From Lomentospora prolificans (Eukaryota > Ascomycota > Sordariomycetes > Microascales > Microascaceae): a stretch of 64,000 nt of DNA. The notes below the pieces were generated by a model that saw only the letters and a program-made list of their open reading frames with translations, was not told the DNA's origin and searched no databases. The position numbers and the translations under genes were made by a program. The stretch spans positions 248,001 through 312,000 of the forward strand of contig JARFXM010000004.1 in the NCBI GenBank assembly GCA_029532625.1, read 5' to 3'. This document shows positions 31,819 through 44,500 of this stretch, piece by piece. Within the stretch, counting starts at the first letter, position 1. Every line of letters begins with the position of its first letter.

Positions 31819-34800
31819 TATGTTATATCTTTTTTTTCTCTTTCTTTTTTGCGTCTGATTTTATCTCGTCGTTTCATTTGACTTGGTCTTGCAAGTCTCG
31901 ATCAGCGGGAGGGTTCAGACATCGTGACTCTACAGACGAGCGTTAGCGACACTGGTAGTAGTACGCTGGCGCCCTACCCACATCTCTAGAAAAATTACAG
32001 CTGTTAGTTCTCGAGTGTCTCTCTTCAAACCTACGTGAAGCAAATGTTGATAGGCTTCAAGTTCGCTCCTGGAGGTGACCTATATTTCTCCGAAATCCCT
32101 CTATTTAGTCTATCATTGGACCTCCCCATGTCTGCAACCAGGTGTTGAGAATGAGGGAGCAGGGCATGGGAAGCGTGAGGTTTTGCCTTCTAAATAAGGT
32201 CGAGGTTTGGGCCAGGAATGATGGACCGTCGTTTTACCGATTTGCCGCGGCGATCTGCCTAATTCATGTTTACGCAGTAATAAGGCCAAATGGGGGGCGC
32301 TGTAGGGAGGGTAGCTAATATAATTAGCCATGGGAACGTTGCGAGGATAACATTTATTAGCTTACTTCCTCTAAACTATCTACAATAACTAGTTGTAGGT
32401 ACGATCTTCGGCCTCACAACGTCCATCTATCATGGTCTTAGCCGAAGACGTAATTAGTTAACACTCCTCGCAGTACCCTAGCTATGGTAGACCAACTCGT
32501 TCTTCAAAGGTAAGTCATTGCATGCTATCAAATTTACCCCTACAGACAACCTAGGGCACAGCGTCCTAAACCTTTGTACCATGTCCACTGAGCTCATAGA
32601 ATATCCATATTGTCTCGTTTTCCTCGCATCGTTGTGTCGTAGCAGTCACCGAGCTCAAAATAGACTCCATTTCTCGACGTGTAAGGATATTTGTAACATG
32701 GATGTAATTTCGCATATGAATTACAAGTCAAATGGTGTTTCAAAGCATACGCCGCATACGACGAAGGAAAGGAACATGTAATTACCTCCATTCTTGCCTC
32801 CAGCTGCTCCTTCTTCGAAGGATCTGGTTATGGGAAGGAGCAGGCTACTACTACTACCCAGGCTCCAGTGTCTCTCCTACTATATATATATATGGAATTT
32901 CTTTCCTCTCCTCCTACAACTCTTTCATACCCTACTCGAGCGCCCTCGTAACTATCCTCAGATCCAACCTACTTCAACCGCATTCGACAAAAAGTTCTCC
33001 ACTTACCTGGTCAGTATGCTCCTCTCTTGCCCTAAATATCAAGTGTTCCATTACCTTCTCCGTGTTTTCTGACTCGAATACCTATTATGCCCGCCATACA
33101 ATAGATCTAACAGTATTTGCGGACTTAAGACACTTTCGAAAGGTGATTCATTAAGATGGCTCCTTCACGACAGAAGCCTCGTCCGCGCCCTCCTCCACCC
33201 CTACCACCTCGCCCTGGACGGTCTTGAATGGTGGGAACGCTATCGAATAAACGCATCCGAAGTATTATGCGATCGGGTAAGAGGATAAAAGGCCGACTAC
33301 ATTCGGAAGCCCAAGGCTTAAATAGCTGTATCCTCTATTTTGATGTGAGTTATCGGATTCAAGCTATTTAAGTATCGAGGGGTTGCTGCTAAGGTATGGA
33401 TGTTTTGGACTTAGTCATCGCATCGATCCACACTGCCAGCTGTCAAGACTACCTTCTTTTTAGGGTAATGATGCAACTTGGGCGGAATGTAATTCTGGTG
33501 GGTTTATCACTGTCTCGTTAGATGAAGGGCCGTAGATAGGAATGGAATGAGACTACGAAACCTGAACATGCTCTAGCAATCAATAAAGCTGAAATTTCCT
33601 TCACCACCCCTGCTGTGATGTATCTTGGCTTCTTTTCAAAGTCGTCTAAGCGCGCTAATGTCCTATGCTCCTCCAGTTTACGAACCCATACCATACAATG
33701 TTTGTTCAGGTCTCAATCCCTGCAACTAGAGGATTTGCTCTATTATAAGCTTCTCCTTTAGTCGCAATTCCAACATCTGCTAGAGCAGTTATAGTATACC
33801 TGCAGACTCTTTCTAACTAAGCATTCGGTTCTCTTTTAGCTTTTCTCTTCTGTTAGTAACTTCTAGATCCACTCCTTTCTTGCTTCTGCAGGTATGGCGG
33901 AAGTATGGCTGGCGGAAGTGAGCGAATGGAGACTGGGATGAAAGAGAAGACGTGGATACTCTACTTTTCAAGTCATGCAATTTTGGAGAAGTGCTATAGC
34001 CTCTAGTGCTGGTTTGCCATTGTTGTTTTATTTTCACACTCAAGGACTGGGGGTGATCAAGAAGACTACTCCAGGACTATATGACTGTAAGTATGGCAAG
34101 GGTGGCTCGCTAGAATTGATCATGAAAGGATATGACGTCCATTCTACATCTTCGTGTTCTCCCCCGAACCATATAAGCTCAGAGCAGGTAAAGAGAGAAG
34201 GAGGGGATAAACTTTGAGAAGCTGAAGAACCCTGCGAGCTGAATACCTGCTATCACCTGCTTGGCCTGCTTGTTGCTCTGATCAGCAGCTTCTTAGATTG
34301 AGGAGCTATTTAATTAAGTCCTTCACTTTTTTTCTAGAGTTATTATGATTCAATATTAAATATGCTTCTTTTCTCTTCTTATAACTGGCTTCTTAGACTG
34401 AGTGCTATGATCTTCACTGATTAGTGTATGATTAGTGGACTGGGATCATTGTCTTTAGTATCCATTTGCCTGACTATTGTACCTTGTAGACTGGCCGCCT
34501 GTTGGACATTTGACTGTTCTGACTTCTTAATAGTAGGCGAGGGCGAAGGCCTTTTGAAACTAAACTCGCTTAACATCGCAAACCTAGTAAATGATTTTGT
34601 TTGATATGTTTGCATTAAATCAATGCTATCGACTAGTGCTCGCTCCGGAACGCCTCGCTCAGACAAAGTAAATATGTACAAGCTAACAAAGGAAAAAAGT
34701 AAACGAGCGTCGGTGTAGAAAAGCCATCAAAATCGGCAAAATAAAAGAACAGGCCTATCATTCCCAATATCAGAAAAGGAAAAACAAGAGCAGGGTTAAA

Positions 34801-34925
34801 CCGAGGTCGCCGATCTACACCAAGTCCCCATAACTCTGTGTAGATGGCTCCTAGGGCATCCCCTTTTAATCATCCCATATGTGTGAATATGTGCATCCCA
34901 ATTATTGACTCGGGATTGGCCCCAT
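31819..34925. other. Gene-poor stretch left of the NRPS, 3.1 kb
   Basis: AT-rich DNA with many stops in all frames. It holds a short (TA)n run of about eight units at 32878-32893. No coding frame above 140 codons and no recognisable domain. Its right end is the 3' flank of the NRPS gene. It probably marks the left border of the biosynthetic cluster. Confidence 0.5.
31830..31837 (+). terminator. Pol III terminator of tRNA-Tyr
   Basis: Eight consecutive T starting 12 bases after the tRNA 3' end, followed by more T-rich sequence. Confidence 0.8.
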
Positions 34926-37900
34926 TTACCAATCCCGCGAAGTCCATTTCCTTCCAAGCTTGGGCGTGGACCCAACCATGCCATATTCGGCCATGCTGAC
35001 CGTGTTTCGCTTCCCCGAGGATGACCTCGAGGAAGTACTCAGGCTAGCAGTCGATGCTTTGTGTTCTGACAACAAAGGAGAGGGAAGATCCCACTCCCGT
35101 TGAGGCCTGGAACCCGAGCTAGCAAAGTGCGCCGTTGCCGCCCTATTTGGCGGGTTGAATGGCTTGTGACGCTTTAGAGGACCAGTTCCTGGCGAACTGA
35201 CGCGAGGCGAATTGATTGCTGATCCGCGTCGACTGGTACCAGCCGACGATGACGGAGTGGCGTTCGAATCCAGGGCCCAGAAGCTTGCGCTCCGGGAAGG
35301 ACCCGCACTCTCCCTTGACGCGGCCTTTCGATCGGCCAAGACGCGCGCCGTAAGAAGCATTTGAGCTTGTTTTGTTGGATTCTCTAGGATATCCTCCATA
35401 TCGAGGATGATTCCATGGTAGGCGTACTCCTGGAGGAAGCGAACTGGCGCAATTTCGTCGCCCCAGAGCTCGAAGTAAGGAACGTCCCAAGGTACGGCCT
35501 CCTCCACGTGAGGGAGGACGTCGCTCCAGACCTGATCGACAATAGAAGACTTGATTGGGATAAGCGGCTCGTGATCACGAGCCAAAAGTTCCCAAAGGTG
35601 TCGATTGTTGGTGGAGTCGGTTTGACCAAAGACGTTGAGGATGGCGCAGAGCCTGTCGAGAAGGGTCTCTGCAATATCGGGGGAAACTACGGAGCTGCAA
35701 GAGCCAATCTCAACCTTGAAGCAGTCTTCAAGAGGAGTGGTCTGAACCCAGAGATCAGAGGAGTCGTAAGCCGGACCGAGTACCCCCATCTCGCACTTGA
35801 GGTCGCTACCGAGCTGGAACTCCTGAGCGCCGTTGCGGCCGAGATTCTGGTGCTGAACGACAGAGCTGAAACGGGTCCAGTCAGGCCAATCGGTGCAGTT
35901 CTTGATCAGGCGGCGGAACCCTAGACTCTCGTGGGGCATGGCTGCCAATTGTTGTTCCTGGACGAGGGCGAGGAGGTCGAGAACGCTATCCATTTCGTTG
36001 AGCTTGACACGAACGGGAATCATGTTGATGCAGGGGCCGGCTACGTCCTGAATACCCTGCACCGGAATGTTGCGACCGAATATAAGATTGCCAAAGACGA
36101 CGTCGCGTTGGCCCGACATCTTGGCGAGGACGAGCGCCCAGGCGGCCTTGACGAGTGTGGCCTGAGACATGCCGGCGACGTTGGCGGGGATGGGCGGAAT
36201 CGTCCTGGTTCGGATGGTGTCGACGTTGTGCTTGTACGCAGGTCCAGGATGCTGGACGATCTCGGTCATGGAAGAACCCTCAAGAAGGTTACCCCAGAAC
36301 GTGGTGGCATCATCTTCGCGCTGTGTCGCAGCCATGATGAACTTGCCGAATTCTGGCCGTTCTAGCGGTTCCTGTCCGGTGAAGCACTTCTCAAGGTCCT
36401 GATATAAGAGCGGGAGGCTCATGCCGTCGTACTGAGCGTGAGAAGCTCGCATGACTAGCACGTAATGACCCTCGGTGTGGAGGAGGAGCTTGAATCGGAC
36501 GATCGACTGGCTGAGATAGGTGGTTCTGTGAGTATCCTGTTCCACGAGCCAGCGGATGAAGGCGTCATCGGCGCGGTGTTCCCTTCCGTAGCGTTGGAAC
36601 TCGATCTGATATGATCTCAAGACGACCTGCATGACCTGGCTTCCAATGGTGGTGAAGAGAGTGCGGAGGATTGGATTGGCTGCCACCATCTTCCTACAAG
36701 CTTGTTCGAGGCGGAAAGTATCAAGGTTTCCGTGTAGACGGAAGAGGAAATAGTTGGTATTCCCGCGGCTCCTCATCAGACCGTGGCTAACAGCCCAGGC
36801 CTGGTAGTCAGTAGCAGGATAGACGTCCTCAACGTCCCCAGGGAAGACAGATAGTTGTCGGCAAACAGCATCGACCACATCCTCACGATCGAGGGAGAGG
36901 TGATCGAGTACGGCAAAAGGCTCGTAGTCTATAGGAGCAACATCCGTGAGGGCTGGTTCGGAAACAATCGCGTTGGTCCTGGAGGCGAAGTCGCAGAAGG
37001 CCTCAAGCGTCGGGTGATGGAAAATGTCGGCGACCGTAATCTTGATCTGTCTTTGGTCTGCTGCGGTGACCATGCGCATGGCTCCGATAGAATCTCCACC
37101 AAGCTGGAAGAAGCTGTCTTCGGGCTGAAGATCGTCGGGGCTAAGATCAAGGATCTCGCCCCAAAGAGCACGGATCTCACGCTCGAGGTTCGCAGGTGGA
37201 AGCGGAACGTCGTCCGAGTCCACCTTGCTTTGTTCCTGGGGAGACATCTCAACTGGGGTATCGGCGAGTTGCTGGCCAAGCATTCCCATCATGCTGGCTT
37301 TGAGCTCCTCATTGTTCATCACGCCAAACTCTCCCCCAGCGTTCATCCCAATATCACCGACCAAGGTAGCCTTGCCTGAGCAGACCTGCTCGAGGACAAG
37401 GGCAAAGTGGTCGAGAATCATATTCATTTGTCCCCTGCCAATCAAGCGATCGTCATGGCAGACGGACAACTTCAACTCCTTCTCTCCAACAATGAATTGG
37501 ACCGACAGAGGATAGTCGATCGCAGGCGAGGAAGGCCCCTCGATGGGCGTGATTCCGATAGATGGCTTTTTCTGAGCCTCTGATTCGCGCGACATGGTAA
37601 CCAGGCAAGTAAAGTCGCAAGCAGCATTGGCATCGGCGCTCATACGGCGAATGTTTTGAAGGCCTTCCTGCTGATAGGGAATCATGTTCACCATCGCCTC
37701 CTGCATCATGGACAGGACATCATTAATGTTGTCGTTGTCATCCAGGTGGCAGTGTACAGGGACAGTGGTGATGAGTGGGCCGTCGACATCGGAGATGCCG
37801 TCCTGGGAATCACTACGGCCGCTCAAAGTCTCGCCAAATACGGAGCCATGGGACGAGGCTTGTCGAGCCATGACAATAGCCCATGATGCCCGAATGATGG

Positions 37901-38579
37901 TCGAGAGGGTATGGCCGTTTGATTTGACGACTGGTAGGGCCATTTCGCATTCGAAAGTCGAGTCGGCAGATGGCACGTAGCCGGTAGGAATAGACACAAA
38001 CGACGCCAAATCTTGGGCTCCCGAGAGGTAGCGGGTCCAGAATTGGCGAGAGGCTTCGCCCTTGTTATCTTCGAGGTACTTGATGAATTCTCGGAACGGC
38101 GTTCCTGAGTGCAAGGTGCCACCCGTGTAAACTGCCTCGACGCGGTCGAGGAGCATACTCAGGGATACGGCATCATATGCGGCATGGTGCATAGTCAGGA
38201 CCAAATATCGAGAAGTATCACACTCTTCAATTAAAGCGAATTGCGCAAGCGGGCCACCGAGTGAAGGAACCGGGTGCGCTGCGAGATAATTGTCGAGGGA
38301 GTTTCGTTGGATCCAGCACAATGGCTGATTGATGACGGCTTGGTAAAGGCCAGATCTCTTGCCCTGGGATTGACTTCCGAAGGAAAGTTGTACGATGTGG
38401 GTTCGAAGAATTGCACTCGACTCATAGACACTCTCCCAAGCCTTTTGGTACATGGCGAGGTTCAACTCGGGAGAAAGTCTGTAGCAGTGTCGAGCCATGT
38501 AAGAACCAGGTTGCTTCATAGAGAGGACAAATAGCCCCTCTTGAAGTGGGGTACAAGGGTAGAGATCCTCGATCTTGTG
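34926..38579 (-). other. NRPS terminal block: C5, T6, C6, dead T, Ser-rich tail
   Basis: C5 starts DLYPCTPLQEGL but its active site is HHAAYDA (about 38164-38190, residue 6316), Ala replacing the last Gly. No A domain follows; T6 (QLGGDSIG, Ser near 6682) comes directly. C6 has VYPATDYQAW and SHAQYDG near 6899. After C6 a carrier-like segment (WSDVLPHVEE ... YFELWGDEIAPVRFL, near 7215-7235) has Glu where the phosphopantetheine Ser should be, so it cannot be primed. The last 130 residues are rich in Ser, Pro, Arg and Gly and look disordered. Confidence 0.8.
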
Positions 38580-41500
38580 CGAAGGTACAATGCACTGACG
38601 GGATGCATCAGCTTGTACGGCGGGAGTCCATTCAATCATACTGAAGGGAGCCGTTGACTGCATCTTGAGACTAGTCTTGGTATTGCTGACATTGGCAGTT
38701 GCCTTGATCGCCATATCTGAGAGCTTCGGGGACTTCATGACAGTCGCCACGTTCAAGACGATACCAGCCGCCCTTGCTTCGGTGACGAGCTTCATAGCTG
38801 TGTACGAATCACCACCGATGTTGAAGAAACTGTCATCAGCAAGGATCTGGTCAAGGTCGGACTTCAAGACTCCCTTCCAGAGAGAAGCAAGAGTTCGCTC
38901 CATTTCAGTTTCTGGCACGCGACCAGCACGCTTCTCACGCCTCATCTGGAGGCTGGCGCCGATAGACTTGATCTTCTTGCGATCGACCTTTCCAGAGGGC
39001 ATGAGAGGCATTTCCTCGAGGTATATGATGCTAGTCGGGACCATGTAGGCAGGGATCTTTTGGCCCATCATCTTCTGGGTCTCAGAGACGTCCAGCTTGG
39101 CGCGAGCGGGATCTTGGCCAGAGAAGAATACCGCAACTCGAGGGCCGAGGCCAGTTGGCTGGATGATTTCAGCGACGACGGATTGGCTCCAAGGAATGAC
39201 ATCCTTAAATGCCTGCTCGATGTCGCCGAGCTCAAGTCGTTGGCCACGAATCTTGGCTTGGGTATCCTTCCTCCCAACGTACTGGAAGGTACCATCGGGA
39301 TTTTGGTAGACTAGGTCGCCAGTCTTATAAAGTCTCCGACCACGGCCGGGCCTCGCCCACTCAGGGTTGGTAATGAAGGCTTCTCTCGTTTTGGCTTCCT
39401 CATTGAGGTAGTGGCGAGCGAGAATGTGACCCTCGATCAGGAGCTCACCAACGGCTCCTACGCGAGAGAGCCGGTGATGGTTTCGGGGGTGCACAACCCA
39501 GTAGCAACATGAGACAGCATGTCCGATGCACTTCGGGCTCGAGTTGAGACTAAGCCGCGGGTTGGCAGCGCTGCCGACGCAACACTCACTTGGTCCAAAG
39601 GCATTGACAAGGCGGACCTTTTCTGCCCACTTCTTGATGTGCGAACTGGTCATTGGCTCGCCGCACAAAGCAAGCGTGGACAGGGTGGGGATATCCTCGG
39701 GGTTCATGAGGGAAGCCACAGTTGGCGTGATGACCGCGAAGGAAACCTTTGCCTTGTTGATGAACGAGACAAGCTGGTTCGATCGCTCCCTGTCGCTGGG
39801 AACGCAGACGGTGGCGCCTACCATGAGAGAACCGAGAATTTCTAAGATGCTTGCATCGAAGCTATAGGAAGCGAACTGAAGGACTCGGACCCCCGGAAGC
39901 TGGCCGATTTCCTTATGGTAGCCCTGAGTAGCGGTGCTGAAGGATCGGTGCTCGGTTACAGAGCCCTTGGGAGTACCAGTGGATCCGCTCGTAAAGACAA
40001 TGTAGGCGGCATCACAAGGGGATCGTACCTTGGGCCTCATCATTGCAACCTTGGGAGTGATGGGAGCGGTAAACTGGCGTTCGAACAAGTCCTTGGATAC
40101 AGACACAGTCTTGATGCCGAGAGCAGTAGTACACATATCGGCTTGAGTTGGCGAAGCCAGGATCAGCTTCGCTTTGACCATGCCCACAATTTGGCGAAGG
40201 CGTTCGACGGGGTGAGATGGGTCGATGAGGACTAGAGTCCCCCCAGATTTGAGGACCGCAACCATAGCAACAGCAACCCAAATTGACTTTTCAAAGCACA
40301 GAGGGACTATCTCCTCGCGCTGAACATCCATCAAGTAGGTCGTAGCGAGCTTAGTGGAGAGGACGTCGAGATCTTGGAAAGTCAACGTTTCCTCGGTAGA
40401 CCAGAGAGCCTCTCGATTGGGGTTCCTGGCGACCTGGTTGGAGATCATATCCTCAATGCGCGTCTCCAAGGCAGGGGGAAGATGGGCGTTCCAGGACCAG
40501 AGTGTGTTGAGATCCTTCTCTGAGATCATGTTCAGCTCGACGGGGAGCATATCGGGCTTGTCGAGTATCTGAGACAAGATAGAGGAGAATGTGGTTGCAA
40601 TTTCATCTGCACGAGACTCGGATACCTTGTTTCCCCAGTAGTTCATGTGTATATGCATCGCCTGGCCATCATCAATGGCATGGACAACAATGTCGAACTC
40701 TGTCGGATCCTCACCGCCGAGAGGATGGAAGGAGACTTCTGTCGACTGCTGCTGAGGGCCAGCAACAATCCTTTGCATGGTCATTCCAGTATTGAATAGC
40801 GAACCAGTACCCAACTCATGCATAACCTCGGCAAGAGACGAAGTCTGGTGCGCAATGTTGTCAATGAAACGATTATGCACTGTAGAAGCAATATCGGCGA
40901 TGGTCTTGTCGTGTGGAAGGTCAACCTTAGATGTAAGGATGTTGACGAAGGGGCCGACAATGTCTTGGATCCGGTTGACGGGCAAATCCCTTCCGGACGT
41001 TACCACGCCAAAGCAGCAGTCGTCGCGGTCGGGATTAATGTATTCGCGCAGCGTCAGCGCCCAAGTGACTTGGAGCAGCGTAAAGGCCGAAACACCCAGA
41101 TCACGGGCGACGGCCATTATCCTAGCGTGGATTCCAAACTCCAAAGGAACATCAGCCTTCAGCAATGCTTTAGGGGCAGTAGAGCAGTCGTCACTCGGAA
41201 GGAAGCACGAATCTATGCCTTCAAGTGACTTCTTCCAATAGTCGATATCGGAGTCACGGCCTCCACGAGACTTGAGGTAGGTGATGTAGTCTCCATATCG
41301 TGGCTCCTCCGCATCGGCAAGGGTGGACTCGCAAGCAAGAGCAAAATCACGAAGGATGATGCCCATGGAGCTTCCGTCAACAATGGCATGGCTAAGTAGG
41401 AAACTGCAGAACATGCGTCCAGTCTGTGCCTCCTGAACAATGCGCAGTAGATGCTGGGGCTTTTTGAAGGATTGCAACTCTTGCGGGACGGAGTAAATCT

Positions 41501-44500
41501 TCAGCTCCTTTAGCAAGGCATCTTCCGAACAGGTTTTGGTGATGGCCAGCTCGGGAACCTCGGGCACAAAGTCGCGGAGAACTAGTTGATCATAGAGACC
41601 ATCTGTAGAGTTTTGCTCGATAAAGATAGTCCTCAGTGCCGGATGGCGATTCACAACGGCGCTCCAAGCATCAACCAGGCGTCGAGCTGAAATTGGCTGG
41701 CGAATATTGGAGCGGACTTCGTAGATGGATCGGAACCAGTACATCTCAGCATCCTTAGTTTGACTGAGAAGCATGCCCTGCTGGGACGGCGAGCATGGAT
41801 AGATATCGGAGATATTGGCGTCGGAGATATCCAACTCCTTGAAAGTGGTATTTCGCAGAGCCTCCAAGTCGTAAGTCTCAGGTAAGTGTTCGAAATCCCC
41901 AACAGTGTGCTCAACGTCGCGAGAGCTCAAGGACCGGGCAATTTGCTCAAGGGACGCTTGGCAGTTATCAATCCACTGCTCTAGCTGAGCAGACTTCTGC
42001 ATCTTGGTGTTGAAGCTGAAAGTGAAGATGAGCTGGTCATTCTCACTTTCGGCGGCAATGTCAATGAGGGAAAATTTCTTCTGCTGTTGGCTGATCTCGC
42101 AAGGATCAATTCCAATATTCCGCCACTGTACCTGATTGAGGAGGGCATCTGAACGTTCCAGCTGTTGAAAGGAACCGAAGTAGTTGAAAGAAACGTCTAC
42201 CTCGAATGGCTGACGCTCGAAATCGAGTGAAGTGAAATAAGGGAAACCTTTCTGGGTTATCTTGCGGCGAACATCTTTGACTCGCTTGACTATATCGACG
42301 ATATCGTTACCGCATTCCTGCTGGCTTACCCAAACGGGGCTAATTGTCGTAAACCATCCAACAGTCCGGGAGAGATCAATCTGGTCGTTCCAGGGCTCTC
42401 GTCCATGGCCCTCGTTGTAAATTGCTGGGATCTCGCGGCCAGGGAATGCCTTGATGAAGGAATGCATAATGGCAGAGATAAACAAGTCGATCGGCTCGGT
42501 TCCAAACGCGACATTGCAAGCACTCAAGAGCGACTGTGATGTAGACTTAGACAAAGTGAATTGGTGGTGCCTGAAATCACTGGCATAGTTGGGTTTTCCA
42601 CTCATTCCCCAGAAGTCGAAGTCTGCCTTGGGGGGCTTGAACGGGAGGAGCTCTTCTCCAGAATCAGCAAGACTCTTTCGGTGGCTGTTCAGGGCGTTGC
42701 ACCATTTCTGGAAAGACAGGCTCCGATAGCTGGAAAGCGCTCCGAGGATAAGATAATCCTCAAGATCTTTGAGCACAATTCGCCACGAGACAAGATCGAT
42801 GACCATATGATGAGCAGTCAGGAAAATGTACTGCTCTTGGCCAACCTCAAAAAGATCACCCGCAAAGACGGGCCCGTCGACGAGGTCAAGCGACGTTTGA
42901 GTTTCCTCGATATGAGGTGCGGCAGCTTCCAAGCTTTGAGTGCAGTGGGAGCGGAATACATACGAACCCGTTACTTCCGGCTCAATCCATTGCTTATAAG
43001 TTTTTCCTAGCTTCTGGAATCGCGCTCTCAGCATCGCATGTCGACGCACGATGGCATCGAGAGCCTTGCATATCTCGCTGGTAGTGACCCGCTTCTTGTT
43101 GGTGGACACCTTCAAGAGGAAGCTTTGGTTGAAGTGGTTCTCTCCGGGAGCTAGCTTGGCAAACATACGCTGGATTGGAGCGAGGCTGAAGAGAACAATA
43201 TTTTCTTCGGAAGCGTCGTCATCATCGTCAGCGCGATTCGAGGGGCCGGAAGTAACAATGCTAGCCTGGTCAAAGGAGGCGGCGAGAGATATAATCGAAG
43301 TTGCCTTAAGAAGATTCTCGATAGCGAGAGGGATGCCCTTGCCTCGGCTTTGGGCAACTACTTCCATAGCGCTGATGGAGTCACCACCGAGTCGGATAAA
43401 TGATCCCGATGCGGGATTGATGCGAGATTCGGGAACATTTAGAACGGAGCTCCAAATAGTCCGGAGAGTGGTAGCAGCGGGAGTGAGGTCTACGGCAACT
43501 TCCTGATTGTTGCTAGGAGTAGCAAGGTCGGTCGAAAGTTGGTAGACCTCGTCTCCCATTTCAGCGATGCAGCTGGCAATGAATCGACGATCAGCCTTTC
43601 CTGAAGGCATCAAAGGAAGCTCGTCGGTCACAAGCCAAGCAGATGGCACCATGTACGGTGGGAGGTTGTCAGCGGCAGCCTGGCAAATGCTGATCAGCTT
43701 CGCAGGAATATCACCGCCAGTGAGGACTCGGAGAGATTTGTTAGACACTCCAGCCGGTGCCAAGGATCCAGCGAGACGGGTGCCAGATACATTGAGAGCC
43801 TTGAAAGTCAAGACAGCAACAATCTTTTGGCTGCACAGACCCTGTTTAGGCAAGAAGGCAACACATTGCTTGACATCGGCGCCCTTGATGACTTGTTGTT
43901 CGATGTCACCAAGTTCCAGACGCTGACCTCGGAGCTTGACCTGGTTGTCTCGTCTGCCGATATACTCGATAGAACCATCTGAGTGGTACCTAACAAGATC
44001 ACCGGTTCTGTAAACAGTGCGATAACCGTTGAGCCAAGTGGGCTTGACGAAGGAGGTAGAGGTCTTGGCTTCATCATCAAGGTATCCCTGGGACACGATC
44101 GGACCCTCGATCAGGAGCTCACCGATGGCACCAATTGGTACAAGCTTATTGTAGTCAGCTGCGTCAGTAATCCAAGCTATGCTGCCCACGCTATTTCCAA
44201 TCAGGCTCTTCTCGGGAACAAGCTGCCTAGCGTCGATGCCAGTACAGTAGACGCAGCACTCGGTCGGGCCGTACACGACATAGACTTGGCGCTGGCTGGA
44301 CTGCCATGCCTCGACGAGTTTCTGCGGAACCACTTCACCGCCGAGAAGGAGGCGGGAGATGGAGGGTACCTTGATGGGATCCAGCAGGGTAAGGAAAGAG
44401 GGCGTGAGGAACGCAAGGTTGACCCGCTCGGTTTCGATGAAATGCATGAGTTGCTCGGGATCCATCTTTTGTGCGTCAGAGGGAACACAGACGCAGCCAC

